From: Sphingomonas koreensis
Lineage (GTDB): Bacteria; Pseudomonadota; Alphaproteobacteria; Sphingomonadales; Sphingomonadaceae
Length of the DNA stretch: 64,000 nucleotides
Direction: 5' to 3'
Assembly: GCA_006438735.1 (NCBI GenBank)
Contig: RCZF01000004.1
Span: 66,448-130,447, forward strand
The notes under the pieces were generated by a model. The model did no database searches and was not told the DNA's origin. It worked only from the letters and a program-made list of their open reading frames with translations. Position 1 is the stretch's first letter, and each line of letters opens with the position of its first letter. Of this stretch, positions 8,955 to 17,158 are shown piece after piece. A program made the translations under genes and the position numbers.

Positions 8955-9917
8955 TTAGCAGTTGATGTTAGGCCTTGCGTAGATGAGGCGCTTACCGACG
9001 ATGCCTTTGAGGCCTTCGATGGCGCGCGCACGATCATTCACACCATTCGCGATCCGGTTATTATACCGAAACTCATATTCTGCCAGATAACGGTGCAAGT
9101 GCTGCTCGCCGCAATGCTGATAGATGCCCTTCATGCCGCGCTTGAAGATGCTGAAATAGCCTTCCACGGTGTTGCTGTGGATCGTGCTATCGGCGATATC
9201 GACATACTGGCCAGCGCCGTGAGACGTGGTGCCGTGACCGGCGAAATGCAGTTTCATATCGCGGTAGCCACTATGTTCGTCCGTCATCACGCGGGCTTCG
9301 CGGGCAACGTTGGCGATCACGATCGGCATAAGCGTCTCGGCGCGAACATTTTCGATCACCATCGTGCGAGCCTTGCCGCTGTCGCGATCGACCAGCGCCA
9401 GCACCTTCATCTTGTGATGGAACGCGCGCTTGACCGGCGCGCCCTTCACGCGGCCAATGAACGTCTCGTCCACCTCGACAATGCCGCCGCCCGAACCGAA
9501 CGGCGCGAGATCGCCAGAGCGCATCGCCTCACGGATGCGGTGCGAGAGAAACCAAGCGGTGTTGTATTGCACCTCTAGAACGCGCGAAAGCTGGTGCGAG
9601 CTGATGCCCTTCTTGCTGCTCATCATCAGGTGGACGGCTTGCAGCATCAGGTGAAGCGGCATGCGCGCATGCTCGAACACGGTGCCAACCTTGACGGTGA
9701 ACTGCTTGCGACATTCGCCACACTTTTTCAGACCGTGGCGGATAGCACCTTCCGGGTTCTTCTTGCTCGGCTTGCCGCGAACGCCCGCCAGATCATAGAC
9801 GCGACCGCCGACGACACCGCAATGCGGGCACGTTACGCCACCAGCCCAAACGATGCTTTCGAGATACTCGAACGCCTTCGCTTCGTTGTGGAAATGAGGC
9901 TGCGATAAAACGGACAT
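8955..9917 (-). CDS. IS1595-family (ISXO2-like) transposase
   Basis: A 320-aa transposase. The N-terminal zinc ribbon shows CPHC at about residues 30-33 and CGEC at about 67-70. The DDE core has VEVDETFIG, VMTDEHSGYRDM and IHSNTVEGYFSIFKR, the usual ISXO2 pattern, and ends with RYNNR. The ATG at 9917 follows a GGGAG ribosome site; a longer frame to 9983 would run through the right inverted repeat and is rejected. It should catalyse cut-and-paste movement of the whole 2.7-kb element and appears intact. Confidence 0.95.
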   Translation of the reverse strand: MSVLSQPHFHNEAKAFEYLESIVWAGGVTCPHCGVVGGRVYDLAGVRGKPSKKNPEGAIRHGLKKCGECRKQFTVKVGTVFEHARMPLHLMLQAVHLMMSSKKGISSHQLSRVLEVQYNTAWFLSHRIREAMRSGDLAPFGSGGGIVEVDETFIGRVKGAPVKRAFHHKMKVLALVDRDSGKARTMVIENVRAETLMPIVIANVAREARVMTDEHSGYRDMKLHFAGHGTTSHGAGQYVDIADSTIHSNTVEGYFSIFKRGMKGIYQHCGEQHLHRYLAEYEFRYNNRIANGVNDRARAIEGLKGIVGKRLIYARPNINC

Positions 9918-9957
9918 TGCTGTAACTCCCTGTAGGAGTTTCCTAGCAAACCCCGTT

Positions 9958-9981
9958 GGGTTTGTAAACTGCGTAATCGCC
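9958..9981 (-). repeat. Right terminal inverted repeat of the IS1595-type element
   Basis: Inverted partner of 7297-7320 with 21 of 24 bases identical; the outermost base of the element is 9981. Confidence 0.93.
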
Positions 9982-9989
9982 AAAAAGAA
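9982..9989. repeat. Target site duplication, right copy (AAAAAGAA)
   Basis: Identical to 7289-7296. Removing the element and one copy restores a continuous sequence from the ClC stop codon into the hairpin at 9990-10028. Confidence 0.93.
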
Positions 9990-10028
9990 GGGGCATGATC
10001 GCCAGCGCCGAGGCGACGATCATGCCCC
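9990..10028 (-). terminator. 12-bp hairpin with T-tract on the minus strand
   Basis: GGGGCATGATCG pairs perfectly with CGATCATGCCCC. Read on the minus strand the stem is followed by TTCTTTTT, a terminator-like arrangement; on the plus strand no T-tract follows. Before the insertion it stood directly after the ClC gene. Confidence 0.65.
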
Positions 10029-10457
10029 ATAGTGCCGGCGCGCCTCGCGGCCGCCTGGCGCTTTATCGTCCCCTGGGAAGGCTTGGCGGGACGACAAATC
10101 AATCATCGCCGCATGAGCGATAAGGATGCTGGCGGACAGGCCATCTTCGAGCGCATGTGAACGCTACCACGCTTGGTCAAAACTGGTAACCCACAACGGG
10201 CCGATTCGATGATTTATCCGCTAATTGAGCAGCCATCCTTTCTTAAATTAAATTGGAAATCAATATAAATCATCGTAGCATCGCGCTGTCCGCTGAGGGC
10301 TTGGCTTTTCGGAACGCGCGGCGCAAAGCATCGTGCGGATAGCGCCGGCGGGAACGGCGGATGAAGGAGACGGGGGCGATGCCGAAATCGATCAGAAACG
10401 CAAAGGCATGCCGGTAATCGTGAACGACGCATCGCCAACCAGCCGGGCCCGGCGCTC
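10029..10457. other. Intergenic region upstream of the ROK regulator
   Basis: About 430 bp without a supportable gene. It contains an inverted pair CGTCCC/GGGACG near 10067-10096 and an AT-rich block around 10240-10275 that probably includes the promoter of the ROK gene. No operator repeat was recognised. Confidence 0.5.
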
Positions 10458-11696
10458 ATGACGCCGTCCCCTCCCCTGCCGCGGGTGCGGCTGTCGGGCA
10501 CCAATCTGGAACGCGCCGCCGATCACAACCAGCGCGTCACCCTCCACGCGATCCGCATCAACGGCTCGCTGACCCGGGTCGATCTCGCCGCGATTACGGG
10601 CCTCACCGCGCCGGCGATCGCCAACATCACCAAGCGGTTGCTCGGCGACGGGCTGATCGCCGAGGCCGGGCAGCGCCGCGGTGGGCGCGGCCAGCCGCCG
10701 ACCAAGCTCGTCATCAACCGCGATGCTTGCCACTCGATCGGCGTCAACATCGATCGTGATCACATCACCATCGTGCTGGTCAATTTCGCCGGCGAAACCT
10801 TGGCGCGTGTGTCCGAGGAGGTCGATTACGCGCTGCCCGATCACGTTCGCTCGCTTTATCAGCGATCGATCCCGGCGATGCTTGACGAAGCCGGCGTCAA
10901 GCGCGCCAGTCTCGTCGGCGTCGGTGTCGCGGTGCCGGACGATCTCGGTCATGTCGATCTACCCGGTCGCCCTGCCGCTTACGCCGAATGGGACGGCATC
11001 GATCTCGCTGCGCTGTTCGCCGATCCGCTCGGTTTACCGGTGTTCGTCGAGAATGACGCTGCCGCCGCCGCGATGGGCGAGATGCAGCTCGGCCTCGGGC
11101 AGAAGTTCACCAGTTTCTTCTACGTGCTGATTTCCTCCGGGCTGGGCGGCGGCCTGGTCGTCGATGGTGTCTATTTCCGCGGCGCCGACGGCCGTTCGGG
11201 CGAGCTCGGCTTCATGCACGCGCCGTCGGATAGCGGCGAGACGATCCAGATCCAGCACCTCGTCTCGCTGTCGGGGTTGGCGGGCCATCTCAAGGACCAA
11301 AAGCTCACGCTTGCCGATGCGCTCGGCGAAGACGGGCCTTCGCCTGCCGCCGCGGCCTGTGTCACGGACTGGATCGAGCGCGCCGCCGAACAGCTCGTCG
11401 TCCCGCTCGAGGCGGTCAATTGCCTGATCAATCCCGGCGTCGTGCTGGTCGGCGGCCGCTTGCCGAGCATCCTCGTAGAGCGCCTGGCAGCGCGCGCGCA
11501 CGAATTGCTCGGATCGACCGCGACCAATGTCCCGATCATCGCCCCGGTGATGCGCGCCGCGCTGTCGGTCGATGCGCCCGCGGTCGGCGCCGCCATTCTG
11601 CCGTTCAGCCATTTTCTGTTGCCCAAGCCCGGCGCGCTGTGGAAATCGCCGGCGGCCGAAGACGCCAATGGCCGCGCGATTCAGCCGGCCGCATAA
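10458..11696 (+). CDS. ROK-family transcriptional regulator (NagC/Mlc-like)
   Basis: A 412-aa protein. Residues about 20-75 form a winged HTH (LTRVDLAAITGLTAPAIANI). The rest is a ROK sugar-kinase-like fold with VENDAAAAAMGE and SSGLGGGLVVDG; the usual ROK zinc-binding Cys cluster is not obvious. Such proteins sense sugars or sugar phosphates and control uptake genes. The FHS sugar transporter gene begins 28 bp downstream, so this is probably its regulator. The inducer (N-acetylglucosamine, glucose or another hexose) cannot be decided from sequence. Confidence 0.87.
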   Translation: MTPSPPLPRVRLSGTNLERAADHNQRVTLHAIRINGSLTRVDLAAITGLTAPAIANITKRLLGDGLIAEAGQRRGGRGQPPTKLVINRDACHSIGVNIDRDHITIVLVNFAGETLARVSEEVDYALPDHVRSLYQRSIPAMLDEAGVKRASLVGVGVAVPDDLGHVDLPGRPAAYAEWDGIDLAALFADPLGLPVFVENDAAAAAMGEMQLGLGQKFTSFFYVLISSGLGGGLVVDGVYFRGADGRSGELGFMHAPSDSGETIQIQHLVSLSGLAGHLKDQKLTLADALGEDGPSPAAAACVTDWIERAAEQLVVPLEAVNCLINPGVVLVGGRLPSILVERLAARAHELLGSTATNVPIIAPVMRAALSVDAPAVGAAILPFSHFLLPKPGALWKSPAAEDANGRAIQPAA

Positions 11697-11724
11697 GATC
11701 GAACGAGATCCAGGAGACCCAGCC

Positions 11725-13002
11725 ATGCAGCGTACCAAATCGGCGGCGGGGGCGTTCGCATCCGTCACCACCCTGTTCTTCGCCTGGGGCTTCATCACCT
11801 CGATCGTCGATCCGCTGGTCGCCGCGGTAAAGGGCATCTTCAGCCTCACCAACGTCGAGGCGCAGCTGTCGACCTTCGCCTTCTTCATCGCCTATGGCAT
11901 CGTCTCGATCCCCGCCGCGATCCTGGTGTCGCGGCTGCGCGCCGTGCCCTCGATCATCGTCGCGATCGCGCTGATGATCGTCGCCTGCCTGATCATGCTC
12001 GCCGGCGCCGACGCCGCCGCCTATGTCGGCGTGCTGATCGGGCTGTTCGTGATGGCCAGCGGAATCACCATCCTGCAGGTCGCCGCCAACCCGCTCGCCG
12101 CTGCGCTGGGCAGCCCCGAGCGCAGCCATTTCCGCCTGACCTTCAGCCAGGCGTTCAATTCGTTCGGCACCGTGCTTGGGCCGCTGCTCGGCGCCAGCCT
12201 GCTGCTCAAGGGCGTCGAGGTGAAGCCCGGCGAGACGCTGACCGCCGGCGCGCGAACCGCGGCGCTGGGCTCGATTAACACCAGCTTCCTGATCATCGCC
12301 GTGCTGCTGGCGATCCTCGCCGCCTTCATCTGGTGGTCGCGCCGCCGGATCAACGACGCCGCGCCGCCGCTCGAGCCGGCACACGGCTTCGCGCAGACGC
12401 TGAGCGAAGTCACCGCCTCGCATTGGGCGCTGCTCGGCGGGCTGGCGATCTTCCTCTATGTCGGTGCCGAAGTATCGATCGGCACGCAGATGGCGCTGTT
12501 CCTCAACAGCCGTTCGATCTGGGATATTCCGCTGCAGCAGGCTGGCTTCTATGTCAGCCTCTATTGGCTCGGCGCGATGATCGGCCGGTTCGTCGGCTCG
12601 GCGCTGTTGACGCGCTTCAAAGCTTACCGCCTGCTGGCGATCAACACCGCGATCGCCGCCTTGCTTTGCCTGTTCGTGGTGCTGACGCGCGGTGCGCCGG
12701 CCGGCTATGCCGCGCTGGCGATCGGGCTGTTCAATTCGATCATGTTCCCGGTGATCTTCACGCTCACGCTCGAACGCTCGACCGCGAGCACCGAGGCGAC
12801 CTCGGGGTTCCTGGTGATGTCGATAATCGGCGGCGCGATCCTCCCGCTGATCGTCGGCAAGGTGGCGGACGCCAGCGGCGATTACGCGACCGCGCTGGCC
12901 GTGCCGATGATCTGCTACGTCGCGCTGTTTCTGTTCGCGCTCGGCGCCGGCCGGGCGCGCACGCATGCCGCGGGAATCGACACCGGCCCCACACTGCACT
13001 GA
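11725..13002 (+). CDS. MFS sugar/H+ symporter, FHS type (FucP/GluP/NagP-like)
   Basis: A 425-aa, 12-helix carrier. The N-terminus FFAWGFITSIVDPLV and the motif ILQVAANPLAAALG (family signature near NP) place it in the fucose-galactose-glucose:H+ symporter family. RLTFSQAFNSFGTVLGP follows, as in GluP and NagP. It would import a hexose or amino sugar across the inner membrane. The ATG at 11725 has an AGGAGA ribosome site. It follows the ROK regulator closely, so co-transcription is likely. Confidence 0.87.
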   Translation: MQRTKSAAGAFASVTTLFFAWGFITSIVDPLVAAVKGIFSLTNVEAQLSTFAFFIAYGIVSIPAAILVSRLRAVPSIIVAIALMIVACLIMLAGADAAAYVGVLIGLFVMASGITILQVAANPLAAALGSPERSHFRLTFSQAFNSFGTVLGPLLGASLLLKGVEVKPGETLTAGARTAALGSINTSFLIIAVLLAILAAFIWWSRRRINDAAPPLEPAHGFAQTLSEVTASHWALLGGLAIFLYVGAEVSIGTQMALFLNSRSIWDIPLQQAGFYVSLYWLGAMIGRFVGSALLTRFKAYRLLAINTAIAALLCLFVVLTRGAPAGYAALAIGLFNSIMFPVIFTLTLERSTASTEATSGFLVMSIIGGAILPLIVGKVADASGDYATALAVPMICYVALFLFALGAGRARTHAAGIDTGPTLH

Positions 13003-13006
13003 TCCG

Positions 13007-14191
13007 TCAGCGCAGCGCGCGCACCGCGGGCGTATCGAGGCACTTGAGGAGCGCGTCGCGCGGCATCGCCGGCGTGCCCGGCGGCGGCGCATAGGCAGGC
13101 ACATCGATCGGCGCGCCGATCGGCACGGGCGCGAACCGCGCCGGATCGATCCCCGCGCAGGTCATTGCCGCGCCGAGCATTTTCGGCGGCGTGTCATAGG
13201 CTTCGTACGACAGGCGGAATGTGCCCCAATGCACGGGAATGCCCTGCGCCGCGCCGAGCCGGCGGAAGATTTCTGTCGCGTCGACCGGGCCGATATGGCT
13301 GCCGATCGCCATTTGCCCCGGCACGAAGCGGAACGCGCCGATCGGCAGCAGCGCGAGCCGGATCGGGCCAAGCGCGCGCGCCTGATCGACCCAACCCATA
13401 TCGCCAACGCCGGTATCGCCGGAATAGAACAGATTGCCGCCCGGCAGCGTCACCACGAAGCCCGACCACAAGGCGCGGTTGCGATCGGTGAACCAGCGGC
13501 TCGACCAGTGATGGCTGCGCGTCACCACCACATCGACGCCGGGCTTGAGCGCTACGCGCCCGCCCCAATCGAGCGCTGTGGCCGTCACGCCGGCGCCGCC
13601 GATCACGCTGTCGTTGCCCAGGCTGGAGACGATCAGCGGCTTGTCGCGTGTCCACAGCCGTTTGAGCGTCGCCAGATCCATGTGGTCGTAATGATTGTGG
13701 CTCACCAGCACGACGTCGATCCTGGGCAGATCGTCGAACCGGACGCCCGGCTCGGTCACGCGCTTCGGCCCCAAGCCAAACGGCCCGGCCTTCTCGCTCC
13801 ATACCGGATCGATCAGGATGTTGAGCCCCTGCGTCTGAACCAGCACGCTGGCATGGCCGATCCAGGTGACGACCATCGCTTGCCCGGCGACACGCGGCGC
13901 CGGCTTGCTTTGCGTCACCGCGACCGAGGTCGGCCAATCGGGCCGTTGGTCGCGCTTGGTGAGATAGCGCCACAAAAAGCCGGCGCGGCTGCCGCCGGTC
14001 GGCACGTCGAACGAATCGTCGCCATCGGGATCGAAGAAGCGCTGCCCGTCGAAATGATCGCTCACCGGGCCGCGATAATAGACCCGATCGAGGAAACGCG
14101 GCACGATCGCGATCGCCAGGCAGCCGGCGATCAGCACGAACAACGCCGCGATCAGCACCCAGCGAACGATCTGCACTCCCAGCGTCTCCAT
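13007..14191 (-). CDS. MBL-fold metallo-hydrolase (NAPE-PLD/UlaG-like), membrane-anchored
   Basis: A 394-aa protein with an N-terminal membrane helix (VLIAALFVLIAGCLAIAIV). The metallo-beta-lactamase core starts at VVTWIGHASVLVQ, with zinc ligands HNHYDH and later metal positions at SHHW, SGDTG and VHWGTF. This architecture matches N-acylphosphatidylethanolamine phospholipase D-like hydrolases. The anchor would face the core to the periplasm or membrane surface. The start at 14191 is taken because conserved character begins with the anchor; the frame is open to 14326. It is convergent with the FHS transporter, with stops 4 bp apart. Confidence 0.87.
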   Translation of the reverse strand: METLGVQIVRWVLIAALFVLIAGCLAIAIVPRFLDRVYYRGPVSDHFDGQRFFDPDGDDSFDVPTGGSRAGFLWRYLTKRDQRPDWPTSVAVTQSKPAPRVAGQAMVVTWIGHASVLVQTQGLNILIDPVWSEKAGPFGLGPKRVTEPGVRFDDLPRIDVVLVSHNHYDHMDLATLKRLWTRDKPLIVSSLGNDSVIGGAGVTATALDWGGRVALKPGVDVVVTRSHHWSSRWFTDRNRALWSGFVVTLPGGNLFYSGDTGVGDMGWVDQARALGPIRLALLPIGAFRFVPGQMAIGSHIGPVDATEIFRRLGAAQGIPVHWGTFRLSYEAYDTPPKMLGAAMTCAGIDPARFAPVPIGAPIDVPAYAPPPGTPAMPRDALLKCLDTPAVRALR

Positions 14192-14387
14192 CAGCTTGCG
14201 CGACCTACGATCGGCACGGCCGCACGGCCCGTCCCATAGCCCGCGCCGTCGAACAACAGCAAAGATGACCGCGCCGGCAGCCAGACGCGTAAAAGCGGCC
14301 GAAGCAAGCGCTGCGAAAAGCGGCAATGGCGCAGTAAATTTCCGCCTCGATCGAAGACTTTGGAAAGGACTTGTCTGCTAGCCGACG

Positions 14388-17036
14388 ATGATGTTCGCCG
14401 CCCCGTCCGATCCCCCCCGAACCGCCCCGCCCGCGCTGCTTGCGCTGTTCGCCCTGCGCGACGACGATCAGGGCGGTCTGGCGACTGTCGATGGGGAGCA
14501 ACCGCTCCGCCATCTTTCGGCCAGCTGGACGGTCGCACTCGTCGCCCAGCTGATCGCGATGATCGCGGTGATAATGGGGGTGATCATCGCCGGCCCGCGC
14601 GATCTGATGCCGTCGATCGCGATCGACACCGGCATCGCCACGCTGATCGGCATCGCCATGCTCGCGTTGCTGCGAATCGGCGCGGCGCGGCGGTGGCCGA
14701 CACATGTTCAGACGCAGTTGCTCGTCCCCGCCAGCGCTGCGCTGGTCGTCAGCCTGTTGTGGCTCGCGCATCTCTCCGGCTATCTCGGCAACGACACCTG
14801 GCGCTTCGCCTGCTTCGTCGCGGCGTTCGGCTCGATCGGCGTCACCGCCGTCGCGCTCTATGCGGTTCGCGCGGCGATCCTTTCCTTCGCGCTCGGCATG
14901 GTCGGCGTCACGATCGTCTTGTCAGGGATGAGCCCGGCCAGCAGCATCGCGATCATCTTCCTGCTCGCGCTGGCGATCGTCGCTTACCGGCTCGCGATCA
15001 TCGATCATGCCGCGGCACACGCGCGCGCGCTTGCCGAAAACGACGGCAAGCTCGCCGCCCGCCTCGTCGAGGAATTCGAATCGCACGGCTCGGGCTGGTT
15101 CTGGCAGACCGACCGCCAGGGCCGCCTCACCTATCTGTCGCACAAGGTCGCGCGCGAGCTGACCAGCAACGGCGCCGCGCCGATCGGCCGGCCGCTGACC
15201 ACCTTGTTCCGCATGGACGCCGCCGGCCCCAGCACCGAACGCACGCTCGGTTTTCATCTCACCTCGCGCACCGCTTTTTCCGATTACTCGGTCCAGGCCG
15301 CGGAAAATCAGGTGGCCGATCGCTGGTGGTCGATCTCCGGCCGGCCGATCACCGACGAGCGGGGCAGCTTCCACGGGTTCATCGGCTCGGGCAGCGATCT
15401 GACCGAGAAGCGCCGATCGGAAGCCGAGATCACGCGTCTCGCGCTGTTCGATGGCCTCACCGGCCTCGCCAATCGCCAACGCATGAAGCTGTCGCTCGAT
15501 CAGACGCTCGCACAGGGAAACGGCCCTTACCGACCGACCGCGCTGTTCCTCCTTGATCTCGATCGCTTCAAGGCGGTCAACGATACGCTCGGCCACCAAA
15601 CCGGCGACGCGCTGCTCCAGCAGGTCGGCAAGCGGCTGCTTCGCGCTGTCGGCGACGCCGGCTTGGTCGGCCGGCTCGGCGGCGACGAATTTCAGGTCGT
15701 GCTGCCAGGCGAAAGCAACCGCGATCGCCTCGCCGAACTCGCCAAAACCGTCATCGCCGCCCTGTCGCATCCCTATTTCATCGACGGCGGGTCGATTTCG
15801 ATCGGCTGCTCGATCGGCATCGCCGTCGCGCCGGGCGACGGCGACAAATCGGAAGCGCTGGTGCGCAACGCCGATCTCGCGCTCTATGCCGCCAAGGCCG
15901 ATGGCCGCGGCATCCACCGTTTCTACCGTGCCGAGCTGCTCAAGGGCGCGCAGACCCGCAAGCAGCTCGAGGACGATCTCCGCCACGCGCTGGCCAACGA
16001 TCAGTTTCATGTCGCCTATCAGCCGGTCGTCAGCACCGCCGGCGAGCGCATCGTCGGTTACGAAGCGCTGCTGCGCTGGGATCACCCGACCCGCGGCAGC
16101 GTCTCGCCGGCCGAGTTCATCCCGGTCGCGGAGGATTGCGGCCTCGTCGAATCGATCGGCGAATGGGTGTTGCGCACCGCCTGCCTGGAGGCCGCGCGCT
16201 GGCCCGATACGGTCCGCGTCGGCGTCAACGTTTCGCCGATCCAGTTCGCCAATCCCGCGCTGCCGGCGGTCGTCACCAGCGCGCTCGCGCGATCGGGCAT
16301 CGCGGCCGGCCGGCTCGAGTTGGAGATCACCGAAAGCGTGTTCGTCGACGACACCGCCTCGACCGAGGCGATGTTCAAGAAGCTCAAAGGCCTCGGCGTG
16401 CGCCTCGCGCTCGATGATTTCGGCACCGGCTATTCGTCGCTCGGCTATTTGAAGAAGGCGCCGTTCGACAAGATCAAGATCGACCAGTCGTTCGTGCGCG
16501 GCGCCGCCGTCGCCGGCAATCGCAACGCCGCGATCATCAAGGCGATCGTCATGCTCGCCGATACGCTGGGCATGGAGACGACCGCCGAGGGCGTCGAGGT
16601 TCAGGACGAAATCGCGCTGATCCGCGAGCTTGGCTGCAGCCACATCCAGGGCTTCGTCTACGGCAAGCCCGCCCGCGCCGAAGAAGTGATCAAGCAGCTT
16701 GCCGCCGCCGGCGGCCACGCCACCGCCTCGGGTTACAAGGTCAGCCGCAGTCCGCGCACGACGATGCTGCGATCAGCGCGGATCGAGATGGGCGACGCCA
16801 CCGGCGAAGTCCGCATCCGCAACATCTCATCGACCGGCGCAATGATCGACGGCATCGAGATCGACGGCGAGGCGATCGGGCTCGATCTGCTGATCGAATT
16901 GCTCGACAGCGAGATGTTCCCCGCCAAGCTGCGCTGGGCGCGCGACGGCAAGGCCGGCATCGAGTTCGCCGAGAATTTCAATCTCGAACGCCTCAACACC
17001 AGCGCCAATCCGCGCTCGATCCGCCGCACCGGCTGA
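14388..17036 (+). CDS. Membrane GGDEF-EAL-PilZ cyclic-di-GMP protein
   Basis: An 882-aa protein. About six N-terminal membrane helices (residues 45-205) are followed by a PAS-like sensor (about 225-340), GGDEF (GGDEF at 431-435), EAL (EAL at 559-561, with DDFGTGYSSL and TTAEGVE) and a C-terminal PilZ-like segment with NISSTG at about residues 808-813. Both catalytic motifs are intact, so synthesis and hydrolysis of c-di-GMP are both possible. No canonical RxxD inhibition site precedes GGDEF. The PilZ tail could feed the product level back onto the enzyme. The neighbouring genes do not reveal its target. Confidence 0.92.
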   Translation: MMFAAPSDPPRTAPPALLALFALRDDDQGGLATVDGEQPLRHLSASWTVALVAQLIAMIAVIMGVIIAGPRDLMPSIAIDTGIATLIGIAMLALLRIGAARRWPTHVQTQLLVPASAALVVSLLWLAHLSGYLGNDTWRFACFVAAFGSIGVTAVALYAVRAAILSFALGMVGVTIVLSGMSPASSIAIIFLLALAIVAYRLAIIDHAAAHARALAENDGKLAARLVEEFESHGSGWFWQTDRQGRLTYLSHKVARELTSNGAAPIGRPLTTLFRMDAAGPSTERTLGFHLTSRTAFSDYSVQAAENQVADRWWSISGRPITDERGSFHGFIGSGSDLTEKRRSEAEITRLALFDGLTGLANRQRMKLSLDQTLAQGNGPYRPTALFLLDLDRFKAVNDTLGHQTGDALLQQVGKRLLRAVGDAGLVGRLGGDEFQVVLPGESNRDRLAELAKTVIAALSHPYFIDGGSISIGCSIGIAVAPGDGDKSEALVRNADLALYAAKADGRGIHRFYRAELLKGAQTRKQLEDDLRHALANDQFHVAYQPVVSTAGERIVGYEALLRWDHPTRGSVSPAEFIPVAEDCGLVESIGEWVLRTACLEAARWPDTVRVGVNVSPIQFANPALPAVVTSALARSGIAAGRLELEITESVFVDDTASTEAMFKKLKGLGVRLALDDFGTGYSSLGYLKKAPFDKIKIDQSFVRGAAVAGNRNAAIIKAIVMLADTLGMETTAEGVEVQDEIALIRELGCSHIQGFVYGKPARAEEVIKQLAAAGGHATASGYKVSRSPRTTMLRSARIEMGDATGEVRIRNISSTGAMIDGIEIDGEAIGLDLLIELLDSEMFPAKLRWARDGKAGIEFAENFNLERLNTSANPRSIRRTG

Positions 17037-17158
17037 GGCGTCGGCGCCACAACCGTAACAATTGTCGATTTGACGCCGAAGCGTCACCCGAATCGCGCGA
17101 TTCCGTCACAAATCCCGGCCACAGCGCGGGCGTGAAGCCATCACCCGGGGGACATCCG

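Larger units (their letters stand above)
7297..9981 (-). mobile_element. IS1595-family insertion sequence (ISXO2-like) with three cargo genes
   Basis: A 2685-bp element bounded by 24-bp inverted repeats matching at 21 of 24 positions and flanked by a perfect 8-bp duplication. It encodes an ISXO2-type transposase (8955-9917) and, on the same strand, three further genes (7311-8579). IS1595 members are known to pick up passenger genes. The perfect duplication and intact transposase suggest a recent insertion. It landed between the ClC stop codon and a hairpin at 9990-10028. Confidence 0.93.

Noticed and set aside
8649..9578. 309-aa plus-strand open frame across the IS
   Set aside because: Mostly antisense to the transposase; the first part covers the hairpin region and has no protein character.
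14922..16718. 598-aa open frame on the minus strand
   Set aside because: Antisense to the GGDEF-EAL-PilZ gene, with low-complexity charged sequence and no domain.
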